16,381 nt of DNA, taken from positions 1 to 16,381 of the forward strand of contig SFDT01000047.1 of the NCBI GenBank assembly GCA_004558115.1. The letters run 5' to 3'. This document shows, in pieces, positions 1 through 5,718 of this stretch; position 1 is the first letter of the stretch; each line of letters begins with the position of its first letter. The notes below the pieces were generated by a model. It made no database searches and was not told the DNA's origin. It was given only the letters and a program-made list of their open reading frames with translations. The translations under genes were made by a program, and so were the position numbers. This DNA is from Clostridiales bacterium. GTDB lineage: Bacteria; Bacillota; Clostridia; Oscillospirales; Oscillospiraceae.

Positions 1-819
1 GGCGTTGCCTACTGTGCCGATTGCGGAGAAAAAATGTACTACTGCACCTCGCGGAACTTTGAAGAACGACAGGATCATTTCGTCTGCTCTACCTCTCGCA
101 AGAAGGGAAAAGACGTGTGCGGAACGCACTTCATCCGTGCGGTTGTTCTGGAAAAGGGCGTGCTGAAATTTCTGCAAATCCTGCTTTGGTATATCTCCGA
201 TTGTGAGGATCTGTTCCGCGATAAGCTGGGTGCAAAGCGCAAGGAGGACTTCAAGAAAGAACTCGCCGCAAAGCGCAGACAGCTCACGCAGGTACAGCGC
301 AGGATGGAAGAGCTTGACCGTCTGTTCAAACGGCTCTATGAGGACAATATCTCCGGCAAAATCAATGATAGCCGATTTGAAAAGCTGTCCGCCGACTATG
401 AAAATGAGCAAACAGAGCTGACGGAGAAAATGCAGCTTTTGGAACAGGAGATTGCCCAGCAGGAGGAAGAAGCCGACAGCATTGAGCAGTTCATCCTCCG
501 GGCGAAGAAATATCCCAACTTGCAGGAACTGACGCCCGCTGTGCTGCATGATCTTGTGAACAGGGTCTATGTTTCCGCGCCGGATAAGAGCAGCGGGCAG
601 CGAGTGCAGGATGTGCATATCAGCCTTGCCTGGGTTTCCTGCCGGAGAGCATCATTGCCGAAATGCTCACGCACGCATCAAAAAGCAGAACAGCGTGACT
701 CCCGCCACGCTGTTCTCTCTAAACCTTATAAACCTGTCTTATGCGCTGCTACCCTGAGGGCGTTCCTTTTTATCATTGGTATCTATATTGTTTTCCGGAG
801 TACTGGTCCACGCAGCTGA
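1..819 (+). CDS. C-terminal part of a large serine recombinase (5' end outside window, probable frameshift near 3' end)
   Basis: The frame is open from base 1, so the N-terminal catalytic resolvase domain lies off the left edge. What remains shows a recombinase zinc-ribbon: CADC at residues 5-8, then further Cys in FVC and DVCGTH. A long charged coiled-coil stretch follows (about residues 75-170, KRRQLTQVQRRMEELDRLFK). A C-terminal DUF4368-like segment (DKSSGQRVQDVHI) comes last. These proteins catalyse site-specific integration and excision of mobile elements. The open frame runs to 819, but its last about 60 residues look random. Frame 3 from about 636 reads FLPESIIAEMLTHASKSRTA and stops at 696-698, inside a hairpin. 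One missing T in the run at 635-637 would restore that ending. Base composition is visibly less GC-rich than the genes to the right, consistent with transferred DNA. Family assignment is firm; the frameshift is inference and could be a sequencing error. Confidence 0.82.
   Translation, partial: GVAYCADCGEKMYYCTSRNFEERQDHFVCSTSRKKGKDVCGTHFIRAVVLEKGVLKFLQILLWYISDCEDLFRDKLGAKRKEDFKKELAAKRRQLTQVQRRMEELDRLFKRLYEDNISGKINDSRFEKLSADYENEQTELTEKMQLLEQEIAQQEEEADSIEQFILRAKKYPNLQELTPAVLHDLVNRVYVSAPDKSSGQRVQDVHISLAWVSCRRASLPKCSRTHQKAEQRDSRHAVLSKPYKPVLCAATLRAFLFIIGIYIVFRSTGPRS
689..714 (+). terminator. Hairpin at the end of the recombinase gene
   Basis: A perfect 9-bp inverted repeat, AACAGCGTG (689-697) and CACGCTGTT (706-714), has an 8-base loop and is followed by CTCTCT rather than a clean T run. 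The presumed original recombinase stop (696-698) lies inside the left arm. This supports the view that the gene once ended here rather than at 819. It would be a weak intrinsic terminator or an element-end feature. Confidence 0.5.
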
Positions 820-964
820 GGAACATGTCATGGCTGCGGAACTCCAGCATTTGGCAGCCTTCCTCCTCGTGGAAGGACACGATCCGGCGGTTGGTATCCA
901 CCCAAATACGCCACAGGTTTTCAACGGCATTCTTCGGTTCCATAGGAAGGCTCCCTTCTTGCAT
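773..964 (-). CDS. Small conserved-looking protein of unknown function (63 aa)
   Basis: I chose the ATG at 964 because AAAGGAG lies 7-8 bases upstream of it; longer upstream starts lack such a site. The product is MQEGSLPMEPKNAVENLW followed by an aromatic-rich body. It includes IWVDTNRRIVSFHE, CQMLEFRSHDMFLSCVDQY and the C-terminus GKQYRYQ. There is no signal peptide or membrane segment, so it is probably a compact cytoplasmic protein. It does not read like a shadow frame: the composition is natural, the ribosome binding site is good, and it does not overlap the true end of the recombinase. I have a vague impression of similar small Clostridia proteins but cannot name a family. It lies 76 bases downstream of the amidase gene on the same strand, and the stop is next to the presumed mobile-element boundary. 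Confidence 0.68.
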   Translation of the reverse strand: MQEGSLPMEPKNAVENLWRIWVDTNRRIVSFHEEEGCQMLEFRSHDMFLSCVDQYSGKQYRYQ

Positions 965-1040
965 GATGTACACTCCTTTGCGCTTTTGTCTATAAGACGA
1001 TTTGACTTCCCGTTTTGTTTCACTCTTTGCGAAAAAATTT

Positions 1041-1691
1041 TTAATTTTTTTCTTCCCGCTCCAGCTCCGCCGCCACATCCGCCTTCAGCTGCTCCCAGGC
1101 CTCCGGGTGCTCCACATAGTACAAGGGGCACTCCTTCCCCGTCACGTCATAGTGGCGGATGACATCCGTCTCAGGGTCCAGCTTGAATTCCCGGCACAGC
1201 CAGGCGGCGAGTTCCACACAGCGGCCGTAGGTGACGGGGGAGAATTCCCCCATCTCGTCCGGATGGCACACCTCGATGGACACGGTGTCGCCGTTGCGGG
1301 TGTTGGAGGCGTAGGCTACCTCCGTCAACGGCACGCACTGGACCACCTCGCCCTCCAGGCCCACCACGAAGTGGCTGGAGGCATAGGTCCCCTCCTTGCC
1401 GGAGGCCAGGGAGGCGAAGTAGTTGCGGTTGGCCCGGGCGGTGGTGCCGGGGTTGCCCACGTAGTGGATGACCACGGCGTTGATGTCCTCCAGGGGCGTG
1501 CCGGGCCGGGACCATTCGTTGACCGGGATGTAGTCCTTTTCCACGTAGTCCGGCACGGCGATGTCCTCCCCGGGGAGGCCCCGGTTTCCCCACCAGACGC
1601 CCAGGGCGGCGGCCCCCAGGACCAGCGCCAGGCACAGCAGGGCGAACCGGGGATTCAGCCGCCGGTGCTTCTTTCTTTTGTATGCGCTCAT
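1041..1691 (-). CDS. Membrane-anchored N-acetylmuramoyl-L-alanine amidase (Amidase_2/PGRP fold)
   Basis: This 216-residue protein has a basic N-terminus (KRKKHRR), one membrane segment at about 16-34 (uncleaved anchor), and an Amidase_2 domain at about 68-205. The T7-lysozyme-type zinc ligands are visible as H76 (VVIHYVG), H180 (IRHYDVTG) and C188 (KECP), with K186 matching the catalytic lysine. The family cleaves the amide bond between N-acetylmuramic acid and L-alanine in peptidoglycan, here outside the membrane. The ATG lies 3 bases after the permease stop and the upstream Shine-Dalgarno is weak, so translation is probably coupled to the permease. That makes it the last gene of the GntR/ABC operon and suggests that the operon responds to wall damage. 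The fold and catalytic residues are clear; the physiological role is inferred. Confidence 0.92.
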   Translation of the reverse strand: MSAYKRKKHRRLNPRFALLCLALVLGAAALGVWWGNRGLPGEDIAVPDYVEKDYIPVNEWSRPGTPLEDINAVVIHYVGNPGTTARANRNYFASLASGKEGTYASSHFVVGLEGEVVQCVPLTEVAYASNTRNGDTVSIEVCHPDEMGEFSPVTYGRCVELAAWLCREFKLDPETDVIRHYDVTGKECPLYYVEHPEAWEQLKADVAAELEREEKN

Positions 1692-1694
1692 AAC

Positions 1695-3689
1695 TCAGCC
1701 TGTTACATACACGGTGGTGGGGCCGTCGGCGCCGCCGATGACGTCCGCGGATTCAACAGCCGCCATTTCCTGGGCAAACTTTTCCTCCATTTCCCAGGTA
1801 TCCTCGGGGTACAGCTGGCTGTTGGTCACCAGGTCCGCCTCCGTGATAAAGCCCAGCTCCTTCAGGCAGGAGATGGTGTTGTCCATGCCGGGACGAAGGG
1901 TGATGCTGATCCAGTTGCGGCGGGGATTCCCATCCTCGCCCGTGTAGGCAAAGCTCAGTTCCAGGCTCAGGGCGTACTCGCCGCCCCAATCCGATTCCAG
2001 CCAGGCGTACTGGCCCCAGGCGCCCGCCGCGGCGTCCTTTGCCACAGCCGCCTGCAGCGCGGCGCACTCCCGGCTGCTGAGGTCGTAGCCTGCGTTCCGC
2101 CGCTCCACGTAGACGCTGCCGCCGGTGGGCGCAAAGCGCGCATCATTCAGGTGGATGCGCCGGGCCTTCATCTCCTCGCTGTTCACCAGGGAATCCAGCA
2201 GGTTGTCGTAAGTGCCTTCCTGGGCCAGCCGCTGCCGGGAGATGGGCAGGTAGTATTTGCGGTTTACCTTCAAGCCGCCGGAAAGATAATAGGTCACATG
2301 GAAGGACGCATCCCCGATGATGAGCTGGCTCCGCCAGTCCTCCTGGCCGGTGATCCCCATGATGTAGTCCCGGTCCGCCGCGATGGCCTGGTGGACGGCG
2401 CGCACCCGCTCCATAAGCGCCTCGTCCTCACCGGGATAGAACGTATAATTGTTGTCGGCGGTATACAGCGTCATCTTTTCCACCCGGCTGACCTCCGGCA
2501 CCCGGTCGGCCACACCCAAAACGTCAAAGTGCAGCACGGCGCACACCACGGCGCAGCCCGCCGCCGTCAGGGCAAGACCCCGCCAGCTGCCCCGGAACAC
2601 CCGCAGGGACTTGGCCAGCAGCATGGAGGCGCCGTAGTAGCCGATGGCGCCTGCCACCAGCATACACACCAGCAGAGGCAGCACCTCGTAGTACCGGCCC
2701 TCCTGGAAGCTCCGCCAGAACAGCTCATAGAGCAGCAGGCCCCCCAGCAGGGCGGAAAGGCCCGTGACGCCGTAGCGGAACACCGGCTTCATCCAGCCCA
2801 CGGCCACCACGTCACCGGCGGACTCGCTGCGGCGCCGGCGGTACAGCAGCCAGGCAATCACCAGCAGCGCCGCCCCCGCCAGGGCGTACACGCCCACGAG
2901 CCAGAGGTTTTGCAGCTCCACAGAGGTGAGGACGTCGGTATAATAGCCCGTGCCGGTCAGCTCTCCCCGCTGGAACACCTCTTCATAGGTGGAGCTGACC
3001 CGCAGGTGGTTTTCCAGGTATACCGTGGGGCTCAGCCACTCCACCACGCCGGAATAGCTGCCGCTGAGGCCGAAGATGAAGCCCTGGGAGAAGGTGCACA
3101 CCAGCCAGTCCAGCATGACCGCCAGGAAGTGCAGCAGGAAGTACACCGCCGGCAGGGCGAAGGTATTGCCGGTGATAAAGGCCGCCGCCGTGGCGGTGGC
3201 GAAGTAGAAAAAGCTCAATCCCAGCACCGCCAGAATGGTGACACCCAGGCCCTTGGCGTCAAAGCAGCCGCCCACCACGCTCACGAGAACGCACAGCGCG
3301 CCCACAATGACATAGGGAATGAGCATCATGGCCATGCCGGAGAGGAAGTTGGTGAAAAACAGTCCTTCCCGCCGGATGGGCAGGGTGTGCATCAGTCCCA
3401 CACTGCGGCTGTTATAGAGGTAGCTCCACACCAGCATGGCGCAGAGGATGGCGTACAGCAGCGACACGATGGGCACCGCGTAGGCCGCCGCGTAATAGTA
3501 CATCTCCGTGAAATCCAGGGGCCTGTTCCACAGGTAAAAATCCTCGTCCCGGAGGAACTGCACCAGCAGGGCCAGGGGAAACAGGCTCCCGGCAAAGGAC
3601 GCCATGCCCCACAACGGCCAGAACCGGGTCAGGTTCCTGCGTAGCAGCGTGGCGTTGAAATATTTAGAGAACGATGTCTTTGACTGCAT
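1695..3689 (-). CDS. ABC-2 type transporter permease with large C-terminal extracytoplasmic domain
   Basis: I prefer the ATG at 3689 (664 aa; MQSKTSFSKYF). GGGAGG sits 8 bases before it and would overlap the alternative GTG at 3698. The N-terminal about 400 residues hold roughly eight to ten hydrophobic segments, for example GSLFPLALLVQFL, YVIVGALCVLVSVV, LLVIAWLLY and LLVCMLVAGAIGYYGA. Residues about 405-664 are soluble and rich in short beta-like stretches, presumably on the outer face. This layout fits the YtrC/YtrD-like permeases that accompany YtrA-type GntR repressors. The gene overlaps the ATPase gene by 26 bases, so the two form one complex. The very C-terminus ends VIGGADGPTTVYVTG, a motif better known from sodium-pumping decarboxylase beta subunits and out of place here. 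The substrate cannot be read from sequence; a cell-wall antibiotic or envelope component is a guess from context. Confidence 0.87.
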   Translation of the reverse strand: MQSKTSFSKYFNATLLRRNLTRFWPLWGMASFAGSLFPLALLVQFLRDEDFYLWNRPLDFTEMYYYAAAYAVPIVSLLYAILCAMLVWSYLYNSRSVGLMHTLPIRREGLFFTNFLSGMAMMLIPYVIVGALCVLVSVVGGCFDAKGLGVTILAVLGLSFFYFATATAAAFITGNTFALPAVYFLLHFLAVMLDWLVCTFSQGFIFGLSGSYSGVVEWLSPTVYLENHLRVSSTYEEVFQRGELTGTGYYTDVLTSVELQNLWLVGVYALAGAALLVIAWLLYRRRRSESAGDVVAVGWMKPVFRYGVTGLSALLGGLLLYELFWRSFQEGRYYEVLPLLVCMLVAGAIGYYGASMLLAKSLRVFRGSWRGLALTAAGCAVVCAVLHFDVLGVADRVPEVSRVEKMTLYTADNNYTFYPGEDEALMERVRAVHQAIAADRDYIMGITGQEDWRSQLIIGDASFHVTYYLSGGLKVNRKYYLPISRQRLAQEGTYDNLLDSLVNSEEMKARRIHLNDARFAPTGGSVYVERRNAGYDLSSRECAALQAAVAKDAAAGAWGQYAWLESDWGGEYALSLELSFAYTGEDGNPRRNWISITLRPGMDNTISCLKELGFITEADLVTNSQLYPEDTWEMEEKFAQEMAAVESADVIGGADGPTTVYVTG

Positions 3690-4557
3690 AGTCCGCACCT
3701 CCCAGTTCGTAAATGAAGATCTCCTCCAGCGTCAGGGGCACCGCGTCCACCAGCATGGGGTCGTACACCGCCAGCCGGGCGGCGGCCTCCTGGGCGTTCA
3801 TCCGCATGATGAGAGTGTGGATGCGGCCCACCCGGGACACGTGGAGCACCGGCAGGTCCGCCGGCACCTCCTGGCCGTCCCGGAACACCACCTGCATCTT
3901 CACCATGTTGTCCTGCAGCTGGGCCAGGGACCGCTCCAGCAGCACCTTGCCCCGGTCCATGATGCCCACGTGGTCGCACACGTCCTCCAGCTCCCGCAGG
4001 TTGTGGGAGGAGACCAGCACCGTGGTGCCCCGCTCCGCCACATCCCCCATCACCAGGGACCACACCTGCCGCCGCATGACCGGGTCCAGGCCGTCCACCG
4101 GCTCGTCCAGGATGAGGTAGTCCGGCATGCAGCTGAGGGCCAGCCAGAAGGCCACCTGCTTCTGCATGCCCTTGGAGAGGCGGCGGATGGTCCGCTTTTC
4201 GTCGATGTTGAACACTTCCTTCAGCTTTTCATACCGTTCCACGGAAAACCGGGGATAAAATCCCTTGTAAAAGCGCATCATATCCCGTACGGTGGATTGC
4301 AGGAAATAGTACCAGTCGTCAGGGATGGCGGCCACTCTGGCCTTCAGCCCCGCGTTTTCCCACACGTCCTCCCCGCCGATGGCGACGGTTCCCTCGTCCT
4401 GGCGGTAAATGCCCGTCAGGTGGCGGATGATGGTGGACTTGCCGGCGCCGTTGGGGCCCACCAGGCCGTACACGCTGCCGGTGGGAACGGACAGCGACGC
4501 GCCGTCCAGGGCCGTGAAGCCGTCAAATCGCTTGACAACGTTTTTCACTTCGATCAT
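3664..4557 (-). CDS. ABC transporter ATP-binding protein (YtrB-like)
   Basis: This 297-residue cytoplasmic ATPase has all nucleotide-binding motifs: Walker A GPNGAGKST (34-42), signature LSKGM (127-131), Walker B YLILDEP (147-153), D-loop GLDP and switch histidine in VSSHNL (H185). The usual Q-loop region reads IPDDWYYF (78-85) rather than having a clear glutamine, as in some members of this branch. The C-terminal about 80 residues form an accessory region ending EEIFIYELGGADYAVKDIVL. The start ATG overlaps the repressor stop in an ATGA junction, and the 3' end overlaps the permease start, so all three are translated together. It should energise the permease encoded next. The family is certain; the cargo is unknown. 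Confidence 0.95.
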   Translation of the reverse strand: MIEVKNVVKRFDGFTALDGASLSVPTGSVYGLVGPNGAGKSTIIRHLTGIYRQDEGTVAIGGEDVWENAGLKARVAAIPDDWYYFLQSTVRDMMRFYKGFYPRFSVERYEKLKEVFNIDEKRTIRRLSKGMQKQVAFWLALSCMPDYLILDEPVDGLDPVMRRQVWSLVMGDVAERGTTVLVSSHNLRELEDVCDHVGIMDRGKVLLERSLAQLQDNMVKMQVVFRDGQEVPADLPVLHVSRVGRIHTLIMRMNAQEAAARLAVYDPMLVDAVPLTLEEIFIYELGGADYAVKDIVL

Positions 4558-4916
4558 GACTCATACGCCTCCTTGATCAGCGCCTCCAGCTCCTGGCGGG
4601 AGACGCCCAGATAGTGCAGCTCCGCCGCCAGCTCCCGCACCTGGGCCAGCAGCTCTGTCCGGCGCTGGGCATCGGCGCCGGTGTTCCCCGCGGCAAAGCT
4701 GCCCTTGCCGGGGACGGAATAGATATACCCCTCTCCCTCCAGCTCGTTGTATGCCCGCTGGATGGTGTTGGGGTTGATGGCCAGCTGGGCCGCCAGGGCC
4801 CGCACCGACGGCAGCTTTTCATCCGGCCCCAGCGCGCCGGTGACGATCAGCTTCCGCAGGCCATCCTTGATCTGCTCATAAATAGGCCGGGAGTCCCGGT
4901 AATTCAGGCTGATCAC
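4554..4916 (-). CDS. GntR-family transcriptional regulator, YtrA subfamily
   Basis: This is a 120-residue protein with a GTG start, selected because AAAGGAGGG lies 7 bases upstream. Residues 10-75 are a GntR winged helix: PIYEQIKDGLRKLIVTGALG, KLPSVRALAAQL, NPNTIQRAYNELE, GYIYSVPGKGSF. The remaining about 45 residues are only two helices, the short effector domain typical of the YtrA branch. Such proteins repress their own ABC-transporter operon and release on a signal that is often cell-wall stress. It is the second gene of the operon. The inverted repeat at 5032-5060, next to the operon's -10 element, is the obvious candidate operator. Confidence 0.94.
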   Translation of the reverse strand: MISLNYRDSRPIYEQIKDGLRKLIVTGALGPDEKLPSVRALAAQLAINPNTIQRAYNELEGEGYIYSVPGKGSFAAGNTGADAQRRTELLAQVRELAAELHYLGVSRQELEALIKEAYES

Positions 4917-4929
4917 GCCGCTCCCTCCT

Positions 4930-5016
4930 TTACCGAATCATGAAAAAAGCCAGGAAGATGGCCCCCGCGAACACCAACGCGCCCGCAAGCGCCAGCAAAG
5001 AAAGACTGAAAACCAT
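4930..5016 (-). CDS. 28-residue hydrophobic microprotein leading the GntR/ABC operon
   Basis: A short frame reads MVFSLSLLALAGALVFAG, then AIFLAFFMIR, then TAA. It has a strong AGGAGG placed 5 bases before the ATG and starts about 37 bases after the predicted transcription start. Nearly the whole peptide is one membrane-spanning helix with a single C-terminal arginine. Its stop TAA abuts the repressor's Shine-Dalgarno, so the two genes are tightly coupled. Its place as first gene of the operon argues that it is translated. It may act as a small membrane regulator or subunit of the ABC transporter, or as a translational leader; neither role can be shown from sequence. I recognise no family. 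Confidence 0.66.
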   Translation of the reverse strand: MVFSLSLLALAGALVFAGAIFLAFFMIR

Positions 5017-5031
5017 GGTTGCCTCCTGTTT

Positions 5032-5060
5032 TAACTGTACTAACTGTTCTAGTACAGTTA
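5032..5060 (-). promoter_or_regulatory. Probable GntR/YtrA operator
   Basis: A perfect 11-bp inverted repeat, TAACTGTACTA (5032-5042) and TAGTACAGTTA (5050-5060), is separated by 7 bases. It can also be read as three contiguous 9-mers: AACTGTACT, AACTGTTCT and the inverted AGTACAGTT. It touches the operon's -10 hexamer and covers the predicted transcription start, the position expected of a repressor site. Assignment to the adjacent GntR protein is inference from position and symmetry. Confidence 0.78.
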
Positions 5061-5088
5061 GGATACTACGTCATAACGCTCTTGTCAA
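5060..5088 (-). promoter_or_regulatory. Sigma-A promoter of the GntR/ABC/amidase operon
   Basis: On the minus strand a consensus -35 TTGACA (5088-5083) is followed after exactly 17 bases by the -10 TATCCT (5065-5060). Transcription would start near 5053, inside the operator repeat, giving a short leader before the 28-residue peptide. Confidence 0.82.
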
Positions 5089-5144
5089 CCCCTGATTTTG
5101 GTCCAAAATTTCTTTATTTTATAGGAAAAAGGCCAAAATTCCTC

Positions 5145-5173
5145 TTTACAAGCGGATTTCCCTGTGTTATATT
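5145..5173 (+). promoter_or_regulatory. Sigma-A promoter of rpsO
   Basis: The -35 TTTACA (5145-5150), a 17-base spacer and the -10 TATATT (5168-5173) form a near-consensus promoter. Transcription would begin around 5180, at the first base of a hairpin. It is divergent from the GntR operon promoter, with about 57 bases between the two -35 elements. Confidence 0.82.
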
Positions 5174-5179
5174 TTTTAA

Positions 5180-5260
5180 GCACGCCAATGCGTGCCCATG
5201 CCCCGGCGCTTCGTTTCGCGGACTTTCACCGGCCCGAAACGCAGTCCCGTGGGGAATATT
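5180..5260 (+). promoter_or_regulatory. Structured rpsO leader with possible S15-binding pseudoknot
   Basis: The leader begins with a perfect 6-bp hairpin, GCACGC / GCGTGC (5180-5185, 5190-5195, loop CAAT). Further on, CGTTTCG (5212-5218) pairs with CGAAACG (5235-5241), and GGACT (5220-5224) pairs with AGTCC (5243-5247). These two helices cross, giving an H-type pseudoknot about 20 bases before the Shine-Dalgarno. S15 is known to repress its own mRNA through leader structures that differ between lineages, in E. coli a pseudoknot. Pairing is seen in the sequence; the regulatory role is inferred. Confidence 0.55.
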
Positions 5261-5281
5261 TTTGAAAGGTGGAATCATTCC

Positions 5282-5548
5282 ATGCTGCGTAAAGAACAGA
5301 AGACCGCTATCATCGACGCCAACCGTACCCATCCCACGGACACCGGCTCTCCCGAGGTCCAGATCGCCATTCTGACCGAGCGCATCAACGTGCTGACCGA
5401 GCACATGCGCAACAACCCCCAGGACAAGCACTCCAACCGTGGCCTGCTGAAGATGGTCGGTAAGCGCCGCAGCCTGCTGGACTACCTGCAGAAGAAGGAC
5501 ATCGAGCGTTACCGCGCCCTGATCGCCAAGCTGGGTATTCGTAAGTGA
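5282..5548 (+). CDS. rpsO: 30S ribosomal protein S15
   Basis: This 88-residue protein has the normal S15 length. It shows the characteristic blocks DTGSPEVQIAILTERI (about 21-36), HMRNNPQDKHSNRGLL and VGKRRSLLDYLQKKD, and the basic end KLGIRK. S15 is a primary 16S rRNA binder that organises the central domain of the small subunit and forms an intersubunit bridge. The ATG at 5282 follows GAAAGGTGG by 9 bases; the longer upstream extension lacks support. It has its own promoter and a terminator before pnp, the widespread bacterial rpsO-pnp arrangement. Confidence 0.98.
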   Translation: MLRKEQKTAIIDANRTHPTDTGSPEVQIAILTERINVLTEHMRNNPQDKHSNRGLLKMVGKRRSLLDYLQKKDIERYRALIAKLGIRK

Positions 5549-5557
5549 GAAGCAACT

Positions 5558-5589
5558 AGGGTGACGGAGCTGACCTCCGTCACCCTTTT
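5558..5589 (+). terminator. Intrinsic terminator of rpsO
   Basis: A perfect 12-bp stem, AGGGTGACGGAG (5558-5569) and CTCCGTCACCCT (5575-5586), has a 5-base loop and is followed by TTTT. It starts 9 bases after the rpsO stop codon. Some read-through into pnp is likely, because no strong pnp promoter is evident. Confidence 0.88.
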
Positions 5590-5613
5590 CTGCGTATTTT
5601 AAGTTACTTCCGC

Positions 5614-5693
5614 CGGGAGCCGTTGCTTTTTGTGTTTGAAACTGTGCCCGATGTTTTCGGACATATTTTCAAATACGAAAAGAGCCGCTCCCG
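5614..5693 (+). promoter_or_regulatory. Long hairpin leader upstream of pnp
   Basis: The 80 bases fold into one long rod. CGGGAGC (5614-5620) pairs with GCTCCCG (5687-5693). After a small internal loop, CTTTTTGTGTTTGAAA (5626-5641) pairs with TTTCAAATACGAAAAG (5667-5682) over 16 pairs, two of them G-U. TGT/ACA and CCGA/TCGG helices cap it with a TGTTT loop. G-U pairs inside an otherwise complementary stem point to an RNA rather than a DNA function. In E. coli, pnp is preceded by a long leader hairpin cut by RNase III, through which PNPase represses itself. The same role here is inference. Confidence 0.62.
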
Positions 5694-5718
5694 AGCATGA
5701 AAGCAAAGGAGAAAAACC

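Noticed and set aside
1021..1050. AT-rich AAAATTTTTAATTTTTTT stretch as terminator of the amidase gene
   Set aside because: It could pair with itself, but the stem is only A-T and no GC-rich hairpin precedes a T run on the minus strand.
1002..3644. 880-codon plus-strand open frame opposite the permease and amidase genes
   Set aside because: It is a shadow of GC-rich genes: the translation is rich in His, Gly, Gln and Ala with no domain, while the minus-strand frames are clear families with ribosome binding sites.
3690..3698. GTG start of the permease at 3698
   Set aside because: It overlaps the Shine-Dalgarno itself; the ATG at 3689 has correct spacing of 8 bases.
5192..5281. N-terminal extension of S15 from an ATG at 5192
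   Set aside because: S15 families start at MLRKEQK or close to it, the 5282 ATG has a good ribosome binding site, and the extension lies in the structured leader.
5595..5667. Promoter for pnp (TATTTT near 5595 or TTGAAA near 5636)
   Set aside because: No hexamer pair with acceptable spacing. TTGAAA is part of the leader hairpin, and its nearest -10 like sequence is about 20 bases away.
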